A stretch of DNA of 64,000 nucleotides from Thalassobacillus_A hwangdonensis (GCF_042675915.1 NZ_JBHTKL010000002.1:62001-126000); one strand, 5' to 3'; counted from the stretch's first letter, positions 50,500 to 59,330 are shown. The notes: a model not told the origin generated them from the sequence alone. Numbers and translations are program-made.

Positions 50500-51067
50500 T
50501 CAAAAAGCTCCCTTCTGAGGTCAATTGATGCTGGAGTATCTGTCGGGCTCTTCGGAGTCTCGTTTTCACCGTATTTGGACTGACTTTCATCATATGTGCC
50601 AGCTCATTTATATCGAACTCTTCGTAATAATAAAGAACGATCACTTCACGGTATTTGTCTTCGAGTCTCAGTACTTGCTCCATCAATTGATGATCTTCGC
50701 TCTTATGGATGACTTCCTTTTCAGGAGTGTCGTCGGAAGAAGGTATATAGTTGAATGGGTTCGCTTTGCTGACAACCCTGCGTATGTAAGAACTTTTCAG
50801 ATGATCCTTGCATGCATTGATGGCGATTTTATACAGCCAGGTTTTTATGGATGATTGGCCCATGAAAGAATCATATTTCATATGTGCTTTGATGAACGTT
50901 TCCTGCGTTATATCTTCCGCGGTTGAATGATCCTTGACATAGGAATAGGCTAGCCATTTAATGTCATGGCCGTACTGGCTGATCCATGATTCGATCAATG
51001 CTTCAGTATCATAACGTTCATTCGTATCGTAGGTGTATGGATGGTGCAGCTTTTCTTTCTTGATCAT
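50492..51067 (-). CDS. ECF-family sigma factor (second)
   Basis: 191 residues from ATG 51067 with GAGGTGG upstream. Region 2: WLAYSYVKDHSTAEDITQET, FIKAHMKYDSFMGQSSIKTW, LYKIAINACKDHLKSSYIRR. Region 4: YREVIVLYYYEEFDINELAH, VSPNTVKTRLRRARQILQHQ. Paired with the anti-sigma-like gene downstream. The promoter pair found for the other ECF operon is absent here. Confidence 0.9.
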   Translation of the reverse strand: MIKKEKLHHPYTYDTNERYDTEALIESWISQYGHDIKWLAYSYVKDHSTAEDITQETFIKAHMKYDSFMGQSSIKTWLYKIAINACKDHLKSSYIRRVVSKANPFNYIPSSDDTPEKEVIHKSEDHQLMEQVLRLEDKYREVIVLYYYEEFDINELAHMMKVSPNTVKTRLRRARQILQHQLTSEGSFLNE

Positions 51068-51256
51068 TTTGTTCCACCTCATTGATTAGACGACACTCCC
51101 TTCGTTCAGGTTTGAATGAATCTACTCTATGAAAATACTAACACGTAATGGTAAAAGTTGTAAGGTTTCCTGGGGAATCTTAAACGGATATTTTCATTCA
51201 TCATATTTTCACATTTGGAAGATAAGATGGGGGGAGTAGATGCGGAGGTAGTTGAT

Positions 51257-51877
51257 GTGATAAGTTCAATCGTTTTATCACCAGTGATCGGAATGAGGAT
51301 TGGGGCTGTGATTTTTGCCATCTTATCTTTTTGGTTGTTTGACCCATCGCCGGTAAGTAGAAAGAAACAGAAGCTGGATGAATTCCTGTCAGTGATAACC
51401 ACCTTCATTCTCTTGTTCTGGGCGATGAAGCTTGTAACCACATTCCCTTTGGTTCTGGAATACCCGCGTTCAGTCTTATCCTATCCAAGCGGCTCTACAG
51501 AATTGTATTTTGCTGTAGGCATCATGCTTATCCTCTCCATCAGGAATTACTTCAAAAATAAAGGTGCAACTGTCTTCACCTACGCTTGGTGGATTCTGTT
51601 TGCAGGAGCTCAGTTTTACTACCTGTTTTTTGAAGCGGTGTTCGGCGGGCATCTGGATCTGGTACATATGGCCATAGCGGTCTGCTTTTTTGTCGGCTTG
51701 GCTTTGTTCAAACGCACTTATATCATTGTCTTGTCCATGTTCTTGGTGGTAAGTGTTGTTTCTTTTTTCGGAAGTCCTTTAGAGGTAATAGGACAGCGTG
51801 TTCATGCAGGTTTCTATCTATCTCTTTTTATTGTCAGTGTCTTGATTGAAATACATAGAAGAAGGAGTGCAGGTTGA
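51257..51877 (+). CDS. Polytopic membrane protein next to ccdA
   Basis: 206 residues starting at GTG 51257, seven bases after GGAGGT (an upstream TTG lacks a site). Six or seven hydrophobic segments, including VISSIVLSPVIGMRIGAVIF, ELYFAVGIMLILSIRNYF, TYAWWILFAGAQFYYLFFEA. Not recognised. It overlaps ccdA by one base, so it probably belongs to the same membrane thiol-redox unit. Confidence 0.65.
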   Translation: MISSIVLSPVIGMRIGAVIFAILSFWLFDPSPVSRKKQKLDEFLSVITTFILLFWAMKLVTTFPLVLEYPRSVLSYPSGSTELYFAVGIMLILSIRNYFKNKGATVFTYAWWILFAGAQFYYLFFEAVFGGHLDLVHMAIAVCFFVGLALFKRTYIIVLSMFLVVSVVSFFGSPLEVIGQRVHAGFYLSLFIVSVLIEIHRRRSAG

Positions 51878-52635
51878 TGGGTGCTGTTGCAGATTTATCG
51901 ATTTGGGTGGCGTTCGGTGCCGGGGTGATTTCCTTTTTATCCCCATGCACGCTGCCGTTGTTTCCGGCGTATTTGTCGTTCATCACTGGAATGAGCGTGA
52001 AAGAAATCCAAGGGGATCAAAGGCCGGGGGTAAGGAAAAAGATACTGCTCCACTCGGTCTTCTTTCTCGTTGGAGTATCGACGATTTTCATCAGTCTCGG
52101 CATAGGTGCCTCTTACTTAGGAAGCTGGCTGCAAAGTCTGATGACCGGACAGTCCGGACTGTTATTCCAGCGGATTGCAGGAGTGTTTATCATTGCAATG
52201 GGGCTCTTCGTAGGTGGCTGGCTGAATTTCAAGTGGTTGATGAAAGAAAAACGGTTCATGAAAAAACGATCCTCTTCCATCGGTTATGCAGGTACGGTTT
52301 TCGCCGGGATGGGATTTGCAGCAGGGTGGACGCCGTGTATCGGGCCGATTTTTGCATCCATCCTAATGCTCGCAGCTTCTGAACCGACCCAGGGTATCTT
52401 CTACACCATCCTTTACGTCATCGGTTTTTCTGTACCGTTTCTTGCCTTTTCAATCTTTGTGGGATCGACGAGGCTGGTGTTGAAGTACAGCAATGTGATT
52501 ATGAAAAGTGGAGGAGCCATCATGGTAGTAATGGGTGTGCTGCTCTATACCGGGCAGATGGCGCGTATCTCTAATATCCTGCTGCAGCTTGTACAAGATA
52601 CGTGGCTTGCGAATCTTGGGACTTTATTTTTTTAA
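51877..52635 (+). CDS. ccdA: CcdA-type thiol-disulfide transporter
   Basis: 252 residues, six membrane helices, ATG 51877 preceded by AAGGAG. DsbD/CcdA signatures with paired membrane cysteines: FLSPCTLPLFPAYLSF and GWTPCIGPIFASI. Moves reducing power from cytoplasmic thioredoxin to outside partners such as TlpA/ResA for cytochrome c maturation. A TlpA gene follows after 12 bases. Confidence 0.9.
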   Translation: MGAVADLSIWVAFGAGVISFLSPCTLPLFPAYLSFITGMSVKEIQGDQRPGVRKKILLHSVFFLVGVSTIFISLGIGASYLGSWLQSLMTGQSGLLFQRIAGVFIIAMGLFVGGWLNFKWLMKEKRFMKKRSSSIGYAGTVFAGMGFAAGWTPCIGPIFASILMLAASEPTQGIFYTILYVIGFSVPFLAFSIFVGSTRLVLKYSNVIMKSGGAIMVVMGVLLYTGQMARISNILLQLVQDTWLANLGTLFF

Positions 52636-52647
52636 GGGGGAAATCCA

Positions 52648-53220
52648 TTGAAGAAATTCATTCTATTGGTGGTAGTAGCAGCGATGTTTGCATGGGCTGT
52701 CTATGATAATATGAGTAACAAAGAAGAATCAACTTCAAGTGAAGATGATCCATCAGGAACTAAAATGGTAGCAGAAGGACCTTCCACCGGTGAAGCGGAT
52801 ATCGGACTGGATAAAGGACAGACCGCACCTGATTTCACGTTGGAATTGCTCTCAGGTGAAACGGTAAGCTTGTCCGATTACCGAGGAAAGAAAGTGATGG
52901 TCAACTTCTGGGCAACGTGGTGCCCACCTTGTCGTGCTGAAATGCCGGACATGGAAAAGTTCTATAATGAAACGGAAGTCGAAATCCTGGCAGTGAACCT
53001 TACTGCTACTGAGTCCGATCCATCTAACGTCGGTGCGTTTGCAGAGGAGTTCGGGTTGAGCTTCCCGATTTTACTGGATAAGAATTCAGCAGTAGCTACA
53101 ACGTATCAGATTCAACCGGTACCTACATCCATTTTTATTGATGAAGAAGGAAGGATTCAGTCCATTGCTCTAGGGGCAATGAATTATGACATGATGATCC
53201 AACGTTACGAAGATCTTTAG
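52648..53220 (+). CDS. TlpA/ResA-type membrane-anchored thioredoxin
   Basis: 190 residues, TTG start with AAGGGGG upstream. N-terminal anchor (KKFILLVVVAAMFAWAVY), acidic linker, then thioredoxin fold with redox site FWATWCPPCRAEMPDMEKF and a cis-Pro in QPVPTSIFI. Reduces extracytoplasmic disulfides, e.g. in apocytochrome c. Electrons come from CcdA. Confidence 0.9.
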   Translation: MKKFILLVVVAAMFAWAVYDNMSNKEESTSSEDDPSGTKMVAEGPSTGEADIGLDKGQTAPDFTLELLSGETVSLSDYRGKKVMVNFWATWCPPCRAEMPDMEKFYNETEVEILAVNLTATESDPSNVGAFAEEFGLSFPILLDKNSAVATTYQIQPVPTSIFIDEEGRIQSIALGAMNYDMMIQRYEDL

Positions 53221-53233
53221 GAGGTCTTGAGCC

Positions 53234-53917
53234 TTGCGTCCAACGGTAATGATTGTGGAAGATGACCAGAAAATATCGAATTTGATTAAATTATATTTGG
53301 AGAAAGACGGGTACAATGCCGTACAAGCGTATGATGGGAAAGAAGCGAAGCAGCTATTCCTCGAACATGACCCGTGCCTGGTGATTCTCGATCTGATGCT
53401 GCCTTTCATCAGCGGAGAGCAGTTTCTGGAATGGGTCAGAGGAAGAAATGCAGAGGATCCTGCTGTCATCATTTTATCTGCCAAAGCCCGTACCCACGAA
53501 AAAATCAATGGTCTCCGACTCGGTGCAGATGATTATATGACGAAACCATTCAGTCCGGAAGAATTGATGGCACATGTAGAAGCGGTTCTTCGCCGTACGG
53601 GTAGAATGTGTCAAAAAATCGCACATAAGGGGCTGGTGATCAAACCGAGAAAAGGGGAGGTCCTGCTTGACGGTGAACATGTGGAACTGACCAATTACGA
53701 GTTCAACCTGCTTTATCTTCTGATGGAACATCCTGGACAAGTGTTTACGAGAGAACAGTTATTGGCAAGGATCCACCCGAACGATGAAGCGGAAATCATG
53801 ACAAGAACGATTGATGCCCATATGAAAAAACTACGCAGGAAAATTGAAAAGGATCCGTCCAAGCCTTCAAGGATCATTACAGTCAGAGGAATGGGGTACA
53901 AGTTCATTGATTCATAA
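53234..53917 (+). CDS. OmpR-family response regulator
   Basis: 227 residues; TTG start behind GGAGGT. Receiver with acidic pair VEDDQKI, phospho-Asp in VILDLMLPF, Lys in YMTKPFSPEEL; winged-helix C terminus (GEVLLDGEHVELTNYEFNLL, TREQLLARIHPNDEAEIMTR, IITVRGMGYKFI). Forms a two-component pair with the next gene, which it overlaps by 11 bases. Fourteen bases after the tlpA gene. Confidence 0.92.
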   Translation: MRPTVMIVEDDQKISNLIKLYLEKDGYNAVQAYDGKEAKQLFLEHDPCLVILDLMLPFISGEQFLEWVRGRNAEDPAVIILSAKARTHEKINGLRLGADDYMTKPFSPEELMAHVEAVLRRTGRMCQKIAHKGLVIKPRKGEVLLDGEHVELTNYEFNLLYLLMEHPGQVFTREQLLARIHPNDEAEIMTRTIDAHMKKLRRKIEKDPSKPSRIITVRGMGYKFIDS

Positions 53918-54995
53918 ATGGAAAGAATGGCTGACATCAAGAATATGGATCAGGCTGACAATCATCAACATCATGCTGCTCGCTGTTTTCATTCTGTTCA
54001 GCGGTCTCACCATCTATAATGCAGCCTGTATGCTCGCTGATGATATCGGGAATATGGAAGCGGCTAATGAATTCTCTTTCCGGTCTACATTGCTCGATTA
54101 TTTTTGGGTGATCAGTGTGCTTACAGTTCTTGTCGGCAGCCTTATTTATATGCAGGTGATCCGAAGAGGATTAAAACCCATCCGGGAGCTGGTTCATTCG
54201 ATGGAGCGCCTGAAATCCGGAGAGTATCCGGAAATATTGAAGAACAACTCGAAGGATGAAGTCGGTCAGCTTGTCAGTCACTTCAACCATCTAATCATAC
54301 GATTACAGGAGAATGAAGAGACGAGGAACCGTCTGATCAGTGATATGTCCCACGAATTGAGGACGCCACTTTCCAATCTTCAGGGTTACCTGGAAGCGCT
54401 CAATAAAGGTGTCATTCAAGGCGATCCTGCAATTTATCAGTCTTTAAGCGAGGAAGTGGAGCGGGTCACCGGACTCGTCCAGCAGCTGGATGTCATTAAA
54501 CAATGGGATGCAACCACCTTTGAATCGTTCACATCGATGGAGAACGCGGATATCAACGAGCTGTTGCATCAGGCTGTCCAGCTGTTCTCGCTGGAATTTG
54601 AAAGAAAAGGGATCACATATGATGTAGATGCGACACACGAACAGTTGTGCATTCATCGCCAGGGGATGCTCCAGGTTCTAAGTAATCTGCTAAGCAATGC
54701 AATTGAATATTACGGTGGAGAAGGACCTGTCCGGATCAAAGGAGAAAGCGAGCAGGACAGATACGTGATAACTATCTCAGGAACTGGGAAGTACATCCCG
54801 CCTGAAGACAAAAAGCGTATCTTCGATCGGTTATATAGAGTTGATCCATCACGTGCCCGTACCACTGGCGGGTCAGGGCTTGGTCTTGCCATCAGTAAAG
54901 AAATTGTCGAGCGCCATGATGGAACGATCAGCCTGATTACGGATGGAAGGTATCACCGCTTTGTCATCCGTCTTCCTTTTGGAGAGGATACTTGA
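53907..54995 (+). CDS. Sensor histidine kinase with altered ATP-binding G1 box
   Basis: 362 residues using TTG 53907 (LIHKWKEWLTSR). Two membrane helices, HAMP (IRRGLKPIRELVHSMERLKS), HisKA with DMSHELRTPLSNLQG, N box VLSNLLSNAIEYY, and G2 box TTGGSGLGLAISKEIVE. The G1 box, normally DxGxGI, reads ISGTGKYIPPED: the adenine-binding Asp is missing and two residues are inserted. ATP binding may be weakened; phosphatase function could remain. Signal unknown; context suggests respiration or envelope redox. Confidence 0.85.
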   Translation: MIHKWKEWLTSRIWIRLTIINIMLLAVFILFSGLTIYNAACMLADDIGNMEAANEFSFRSTLLDYFWVISVLTVLVGSLIYMQVIRRGLKPIRELVHSMERLKSGEYPEILKNNSKDEVGQLVSHFNHLIIRLQENEETRNRLISDMSHELRTPLSNLQGYLEALNKGVIQGDPAIYQSLSEEVERVTGLVQQLDVIKQWDATTFESFTSMENADINELLHQAVQLFSLEFERKGITYDVDATHEQLCIHRQGMLQVLSNLLSNAIEYYGGEGPVRIKGESEQDRYVITISGTGKYIPPEDKKRIFDRLYRVDPSRARTTGGSGLGLAISKEIVERHDGTISLITDGRYHRFVIRLPFGEDT

Positions 54996-55044
54996 AAAGA
55001 AAAGGCGTTTTTTCTCGAGGAATGAAGCATAATTGAACATTTTA

Positions 55045-55053
55045 TGGTATGAT
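55045..55053 (+). promoter_or_regulatory. Extended -10 promoter of antisense RNA, copy 2
   Basis: TGGTATGAT, identical to the antisense promoter of copy 1 (15269-15277) and at nearly the same distance (29 vs 30 bases) from the CCGCAG hairpin. Confidence 0.6.
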
Positions 55054-55059
55054 TATGAT

Positions 55060-55192
55060 GATATGAAAATAAGCTAAGATAGACCGCAGCTGCAACTGCG
55101 GCCTTCGATATCGATTCCCCCAGGGGATCGGCCATTCAGAATAGACCTCTCCCAATCAACTTGTCCAAGGGTTAATCGGGAGGTCTATTTTT
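55060..55192 (+). ncRNA. Antisense antitoxin RNA, copy 2
   Basis: Predicted ~130-nt RNA opposite the 3' end of toxin copy 2. Elements in order: CCGCAG/CTGCGG hairpin (55084-55101), CGATTCCCC/GGGGATCG hairpin (55111-55129), and terminator AATAGACCT..CCC (55140-55153) with GGGAGGTCTATT (55178-55189) followed by TTTTTA. The T run lies over the toxin stop. Same order as copy 1. Confidence 0.65.
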
Positions 55193-55286
55193 TATTGGTC
55201 ATTTTTATGACCAGGGTGAGTAACGTAATGATAAAGGTGCCGAATGCAAGCATCACCATCAGGACTTCATACGTACCCATAGGCAT
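55185..55286 (-). CDS. Holin-like type I toxin, copy 2 (33 residues)
   Basis: Starts MPMGTYEVLMVMLAFGTFII, has one membrane helix and ends TNKK. Ribosome site AAGGGGGTG before the ATG, as in copy 1. Identical positions include MP...YE, the L..FGTF core, LLTL and NKK. The leader shares GGCTAACCCCA with copy 1, which could mask the ribosome site. A LexA box overlaps the -35 region of its promoter, so DNA damage may induce it. Confidence 0.78.
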   Translation of the reverse strand: MPMGTYEVLMVMLAFGTFIITLLTLVIKMTNKK

Positions 55287-55350
55287 CACCCCCTTTTTTA
55301 CAGATGTGGGGTTAGCCGACCTTGCCCGATAAGAACGATATCTATGTACA

Positions 55351-55359
55351 AGGATACCA
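55351..55359 (-). promoter_or_regulatory. Extended -10 promoter of toxin copy 2
   Basis: TGGTATCCT on the minus strand, with exactly 33 bases between its -10 and the GGCTAACCCC leader block, as in copy 1. Confidence 0.5.
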
Positions 55360-55375
55360 CATTTTACATAAAACT

Positions 55376-55389
55376 AGAACATGTGTTCG
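55376..55389. promoter_or_regulatory. LexA (SOS) box
   Basis: On the minus strand CGAACACATGTTCT, matching the Bacillus LexA form CGAACRNRYGTTYC at all but the last base. It lies over the -35 region of the toxin copy 2 promoter (about 19 bases upstream of its -10). Confidence 0.65.
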
Positions 55390-55456
55390 TAAAATGATTA
55401 AAAAAGAGTACGAACAAGGTCCAAAGTCCCTGCACGAACGATTGGATTATAAAAGA

Positions 55457-55505
55457 AGAAAGCCCAAACAATCCATTTGCGACTGTTCGGACTTTCTTTT
55501 TTATT
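55457..55505. terminator. Terminator hairpin of the symporter gene
   Basis: AGAAAGCCCAAACA (55458-55471) pairs with TGTTCGGACTTTCT (55484-55497) with two mismatches; T-rich on both sides. Lies just after the symporter stop on the minus strand. Confidence 0.6.
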
Positions 55506-55512
55506 TGCTCTG

Positions 55513-56976
55513 TTAAATGACCGCGTCTTTGGAGGATGTTTTTGCAGAACTTTTTGCATCTGGGAAGATCAGACTGAAGACGATTCCGAAAAATGCTGCA
55601 ATGAAAAAGGTCGTGAACCTTGATGTGATGATGGTATCAAGTGGAGTACTGATCCATAGTGCTGTAAAGACAAATCCGGAAATGATGGTAGCGACTACTC
55701 CAATTCCCGAATATCTTTTCCAGAAAAATGTTAATATGATGGCGGGTGACAACGTACAGCCGACTCCTGCCCACGCCCAGCTCACTACAAGGTAAAGGAG
55801 TGATTCGGATACAAGCGCAATCACCATCCCAATCAAACCACAAACGACGATGACGATTCGGGAAGCGCGAACTAATTGTTTTTCACTAAGGTTCAACCCT
55901 AGAGCTTTATGGAGAATATCTTCACTGACAGAACTTGTAACGACTAGTAGCTGGGAATCTGCTGTAGTGATGATCGCTGCGAGAATTCCGGATAATAAGA
56001 GTCCTGCGATCCATGGTGGCATCAATTCCATCACCATAAATGGAAGGATCGTTTCTACATCTCCAAATGAACCTTGACTGTAAATGGTGATCGCAGTGAT
56101 TCCGATCATGAATGCTCCGCCGTAAGCGAGTATGGTCCAAATGATGGCCACGATGCTTGCGGTGTTGGCTTCTTTCTCATTTTTCAATGCCATGAAACGC
56201 GCACTCAATTGTGGTTGACCACCAAGAAAGCCGAAAAACCAGGAGAAGTTATTGAAGAAGAGTACACCGATTGCAAATCCTGTTGCTCCCCCGAACCAGG
56301 CATCATGCGTGTTTCCTGCATCCGTCAGTGCTGTTGTAATCGAGAGGTCGTTGGCATTGATATAGAAGAGCGCTACGATAGGAAGGGCAACAAGGGTGAT
56401 GAGCATCATGATACTTTGGATCATATCTGTCCAGACGACAGAAATGAACCCTCCAGTAAATGCGATGACGATGATGACGACAGTTGCCAGGATGATTCCG
56501 GTCGTTTGATTTAAGCCAAACGTTGTGAAAAGCATTTTACCGGCACCGGCCATTTGAGCGCTGATATAAAACATCAGGAAGCTGCTGATCAGGATGGTTG
56601 CCAACCAGCGGATCAGGTTGGCGTGGGCTCCGAATCGCACAGCCAGGTAGTCAGGAAGTGTCAATACGTCATATTTGTCCCGTTCTATCATGAATTTCTT
56701 AGCCAGGAATAACCAAGCGAAAACGATACCAAGTGCTATCCCAGCAGCAACCCATATACCAGACAATCCTGTGGTAAAAACAAAGCCCGTGTATCCTAAT
56801 AACAACCAAGCCGATTCACCGGTGGCACGCTCGGAAAAAGCAAGCGTCCAGCCGGGAAGTTTCTTACCTCCCAATAAAAAAGAGGAATGATTGATATCGG
56901 TACGACTGAAATAAAAACCAATTCCTAGAATCACAAGGCAATACAACACAAATTCCACTGCAATAATTGTATTCAT
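55513..56976 (-). CDS. putP: Sodium:solute symporter, PutP (proline) type
   Basis: 487 residues with ~13 helices. SSS family signatures: FLLGGKKLPGWTLAFSERAT with GESAWLLLGYTG (sodium site), and GFLGGQPQLSARFMALKNEK, ITTADSQLLVVTSSVSED (second Na+ site Ser/Thr). PutP type by GG(K)xLPGW..A and SARFMA. Likely imports proline or a related imino acid with Na+. GAGGAGG site. Downstream of the cyclodeaminase-like and FAD genes in the same direction. Confidence 0.87.
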   Translation of the reverse strand: MNTIIAVEFVLYCLVILGIGFYFSRTDINHSSFLLGGKKLPGWTLAFSERATGESAWLLLGYTGFVFTTGLSGIWVAAGIALGIVFAWLFLAKKFMIERDKYDVLTLPDYLAVRFGAHANLIRWLATILISSFLMFYISAQMAGAGKMLFTTFGLNQTTGIILATVVIIVIAFTGGFISVVWTDMIQSIMMLITLVALPIVALFYINANDLSITTALTDAGNTHDAWFGGATGFAIGVLFFNNFSWFFGFLGGQPQLSARFMALKNEKEANTASIVAIIWTILAYGGAFMIGITAITIYSQGSFGDVETILPFMVMELMPPWIAGLLLSGILAAIITTADSQLLVVTSSVSEDILHKALGLNLSEKQLVRASRIVIVVCGLIGMVIALVSESLLYLVVSWAWAGVGCTLSPAIILTFFWKRYSGIGVVATIISGFVFTALWISTPLDTIITSRFTTFFIAAFFGIVFSLIFPDAKSSAKTSSKDAVI

Positions 56977-57009
56977 GATAACCTCCTCATTTTTGAAACC
57001 GCTTACAAA

Positions 57010-57972
57010 TTAAAGGTCGACGGAATCACCTATATTCCGTTCCCTGGCAGCCTCATACACGTTACGCGCAACAAAGGCATCGAACAAAGCCATGCCCGTG
57101 GATTTAAATAGAATCGTATCCTGATTTTCGGGATGCATCAATTCACCCGTTACAATTTTTGAAAAAGGGATGATGCTATCTTTTGAAAGCCACCCTGCAG
57201 ATAGTGGGGTTATGAGGTCGCCGGATTCATGGATGGCGTCCTCGCTGTCGATGTAGATGGAGGGACAAATATCATAAGCAGCTTTAGGGAATTCCTGCAT
57301 CGAAGGTTGAAAAGAGCCGATTCCTACAATCAGCTTTCCTTCAAGCAAGCTTGCATCATCCGGGAGTACAGGTTCGTTGGAGGAAGTCGCGGTGATGATG
57401 ATATCTGCCTGTCTGATCGCTTCTTCGGTTGTCTTTGCATGGTGGATGGCGATGTCCTTTCCCAGAGCTTCCTGTAACCTTCCGATGAAAGCGGGGACCT
57501 TTTCAGCGGAGCGATTGAACAAGTAGATATCAGTCAATGTGCGCTCTGCGCATGCAGCCAGTAATTGAAAGTATCCTTGTACTCCTGTGCCGATCAATGC
57601 TGCGGATGATGCCTCTTGTTTGGAAAGGTGACGGATGGCAGAGCCGCCAATAGCACCAGTGCGAATCCCTGTCATATAAGCGCCGTTCATCATGGCAAGA
57701 GGCGTCCCGTTTCTTCCATCATTCAATAAAACGACGCCCTGAATGACCGGTGTATCCTTGTTGTCCGGGTAGACCGTCACAAGCTTGTTGCTAAGATACT
57801 CATCGGTAAAACAGGGCATCATCAAATATGTGTTTTCTCCATGTTGCACATGAGCCCGGGTGGGCATTTGATAGGTGTTGTTTTCATAACAGCGATAGGC
57901 ATCATCGACCGCATCAATGACCTCTGACATGCCGATTGCCTGTCTGATATTCTGTTCGTTCAATACCAACAT
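57010..57972 (-). CDS. Ornithine cyclodeaminase/mu-crystallin family protein
   Basis: 320 residues. RAHVQHGENTYLMMPCF, NKLVTVYPDNKDTPVIQGVV, MMNGAYMTGIRTGAIGGSAI (Arg/Thr substrate site), Rossmann AALIGTGVQGYFQLLAACAE, and IGSFQPSMQEFP. In proline-related clusters such proteins often act as delta-1-pyrroline-2-carboxylate reductases, which would fit the PutP symporter and FAD oxidase neighbours. Ornithine cyclodeaminase or alanine dehydrogenase activity is possible. Confidence 0.82.
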   Translation of the reverse strand: MLVLNEQNIRQAIGMSEVIDAVDDAYRCYENNTYQMPTRAHVQHGENTYLMMPCFTDEYLSNKLVTVYPDNKDTPVIQGVVLLNDGRNGTPLAMMNGAYMTGIRTGAIGGSAIRHLSKQEASSAALIGTGVQGYFQLLAACAERTLTDIYLFNRSAEKVPAFIGRLQEALGKDIAIHHAKTTEEAIRQADIIITATSSNEPVLPDDASLLEGKLIVGIGSFQPSMQEFPKAAYDICPSIYIDSEDAIHESGDLITPLSAGWLSKDSIIPFSKIVTGELMHPENQDTILFKSTGMALFDAFVARNVYEAARERNIGDSVDL

Positions 57973-57987
57973 GATTGTTCACCTCCA

Positions 57988-59154
57988 TTAAACAATTGCT
58001 CCTTCGACCACAAGGTTCTTTTCTGCGAATCTCTCAATCCTGAGAGGGGAGAGATCGAGGGTGTGGTAGCGCTGATGCAGAATCAGTTCTGCCAATCCTT
58101 TTCCTACTGCCGGAGCCTGCTGCATCCCATGGCCGCTGAACCCACATGCCATGTAATAACCAGCCACTTCCGGATGCCCCCCTATAATGGCGTTTTGGTC
58201 TTCTGTATTGTGGCTGTACAGGCCAGCCCATCCGCTTGTAACTTTGGCGCGCTCAAAGTTCTTTACCCGGTGAGCGAGTATCGGCCATAGCGTTTCAAGG
58301 AAGAAAGATCGCTTCCAATCAAAGTTGAAACTAGGGGTGACGGGCTCTGAGTATCCTGCAATCAGTTCATCTCCTTCATGTCGGAAATAAACGCCTGTTG
58401 GATCGATTGTTAAAGGAAGGGGCTTGGATAAGGGCTCAGCTATGTCGAATTTGATGACCTGCCGTTTAAGTGGAATGACAGGGACCTGTACACCGAGTTG
58501 ACTGCTCAATTGGGCAGCCCATGGACCTGCACAGTTGACGACGATCGGAGATTGATAGACATCCCCAGAAGTAGTCCGAACACCGGTTACCCGTGACTTG
58601 TCTTTCGTGATTTCTGCTACTCCATCGTAAATATAGGTAGCCCCAAGCTGTTTGGCTTTCTTTATGTAGCCCTGCATGACGGAGTATGGATCAAGGTACC
58701 CATCTTCATGACAGTACAGTCCGTACGTCAAATCTTCTGTGTTCAGTTCTGGTATGATGTCCAGCAAGTCTTTTTCCTCTAACAGCTGGGAGGGAACACC
58801 GTATTTCTGCTGTCTTGCTTGTTGTTCTTCAAGTGAAGTGCTGGATGGGGAGTCGGAAAGGAATAAGTATCCTCGTTGTTTGAAGTCGATCATTGCAGGT
58901 TCGCCATCTATTGCCATATCTTCAGGGAATGACTCGTATTTTTTTAAGCTGTAACGACTGATCTGGATGTTGACGTCGGTCGTGAACAGCTGACGGATCC
59001 CTCCGGCACTTCTAGGAGTGGAAGCGAATTCGTACATTTTATCCTTTTCAAAGACGAAAACGTCACCGTCATACCCCTCTTTCAACAGGTGGTAGGCAAC
59101 ACTCGATCCCATTACACCTCCTCCGACGATGATAATGTCTGCCTTGTGTGACAT
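57988..59154 (-). CDS. FAD-dependent amino/imino-acid oxidoreductase (DAO family)
   Basis: 388 residues. FAD fold ADIIIVGGGVMGSSVAYHLL, VFEKDKMYEFASTPRSAGGI (attachment region of sarcosine-oxidase-beta type), VVNCAGPWAAQLSSQL, PLKRQVIKF, and HNTEDQNAIIGGHPEVAGYY. Sarcosine/glycine oxidase or D-proline/hydroxyproline dehydrogenase beta family. Fifteen bases upstream of the cyclodeaminase-like gene, so co-transcribed; substrate is probably an imino acid. Confidence 0.85.
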   Translation of the reverse strand: MSHKADIIIVGGGVMGSSVAYHLLKEGYDGDVFVFEKDKMYEFASTPRSAGGIRQLFTTDVNIQISRYSLKKYESFPEDMAIDGEPAMIDFKQRGYLFLSDSPSSTSLEEQQARQQKYGVPSQLLEEKDLLDIIPELNTEDLTYGLYCHEDGYLDPYSVMQGYIKKAKQLGATYIYDGVAEITKDKSRVTGVRTTSGDVYQSPIVVNCAGPWAAQLSSQLGVQVPVIPLKRQVIKFDIAEPLSKPLPLTIDPTGVYFRHEGDELIAGYSEPVTPSFNFDWKRSFFLETLWPILAHRVKNFERAKVTSGWAGLYSHNTEDQNAIIGGHPEVAGYYMACGFSGHGMQQAPAVGKGLAELILHQRYHTLDLSPLRIERFAEKNLVVEGAIV

Positions 59155-59330
59155 ATAGACATCCTCCTTCCTTTGAGCTGCTTATTACCTTTATATACGT
59201 TGGAGGGATAGAAAGTCCATGTGCAAATTACATAAAAAGGGAATAGATAGGATTGGAATATTCAAAATAATCAGTATAATTGGAAATAGATAGACATGCA
59301 GTTAAGTTGGTGGGGAGGAGGAAGTGGCCT
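59155..59330. promoter_or_regulatory. Divergent intergenic region
   Basis: About 175 AT-rich bases between the FAD oxidoreductase and the CdaR-like regulator. It should hold both promoters and the regulator's sites; no clear palindrome was identified. Confidence 0.3.

Noticed and set aside
51080..51170. ECF-type autoregulatory promoter for the second sigma operon (GGAAACC ... CGTG)
   Set aside because: The spacer is 19 bases instead of ~16 and no second example is present for comparison.
55033..55053. TTGAAC as -35 for the antisense promoter of copy 2
   Set aside because: Only nine bases separate it from the -10; the extended TGn -10 shared with copy 1 is the better explanation.
55322..55516. 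64-residue plus-strand frame downstream of the LexA box
   Set aside because: No ribosome site, and it runs through the symporter terminator hairpin; the LexA box is better explained as part of the toxin promoter on the other strand.
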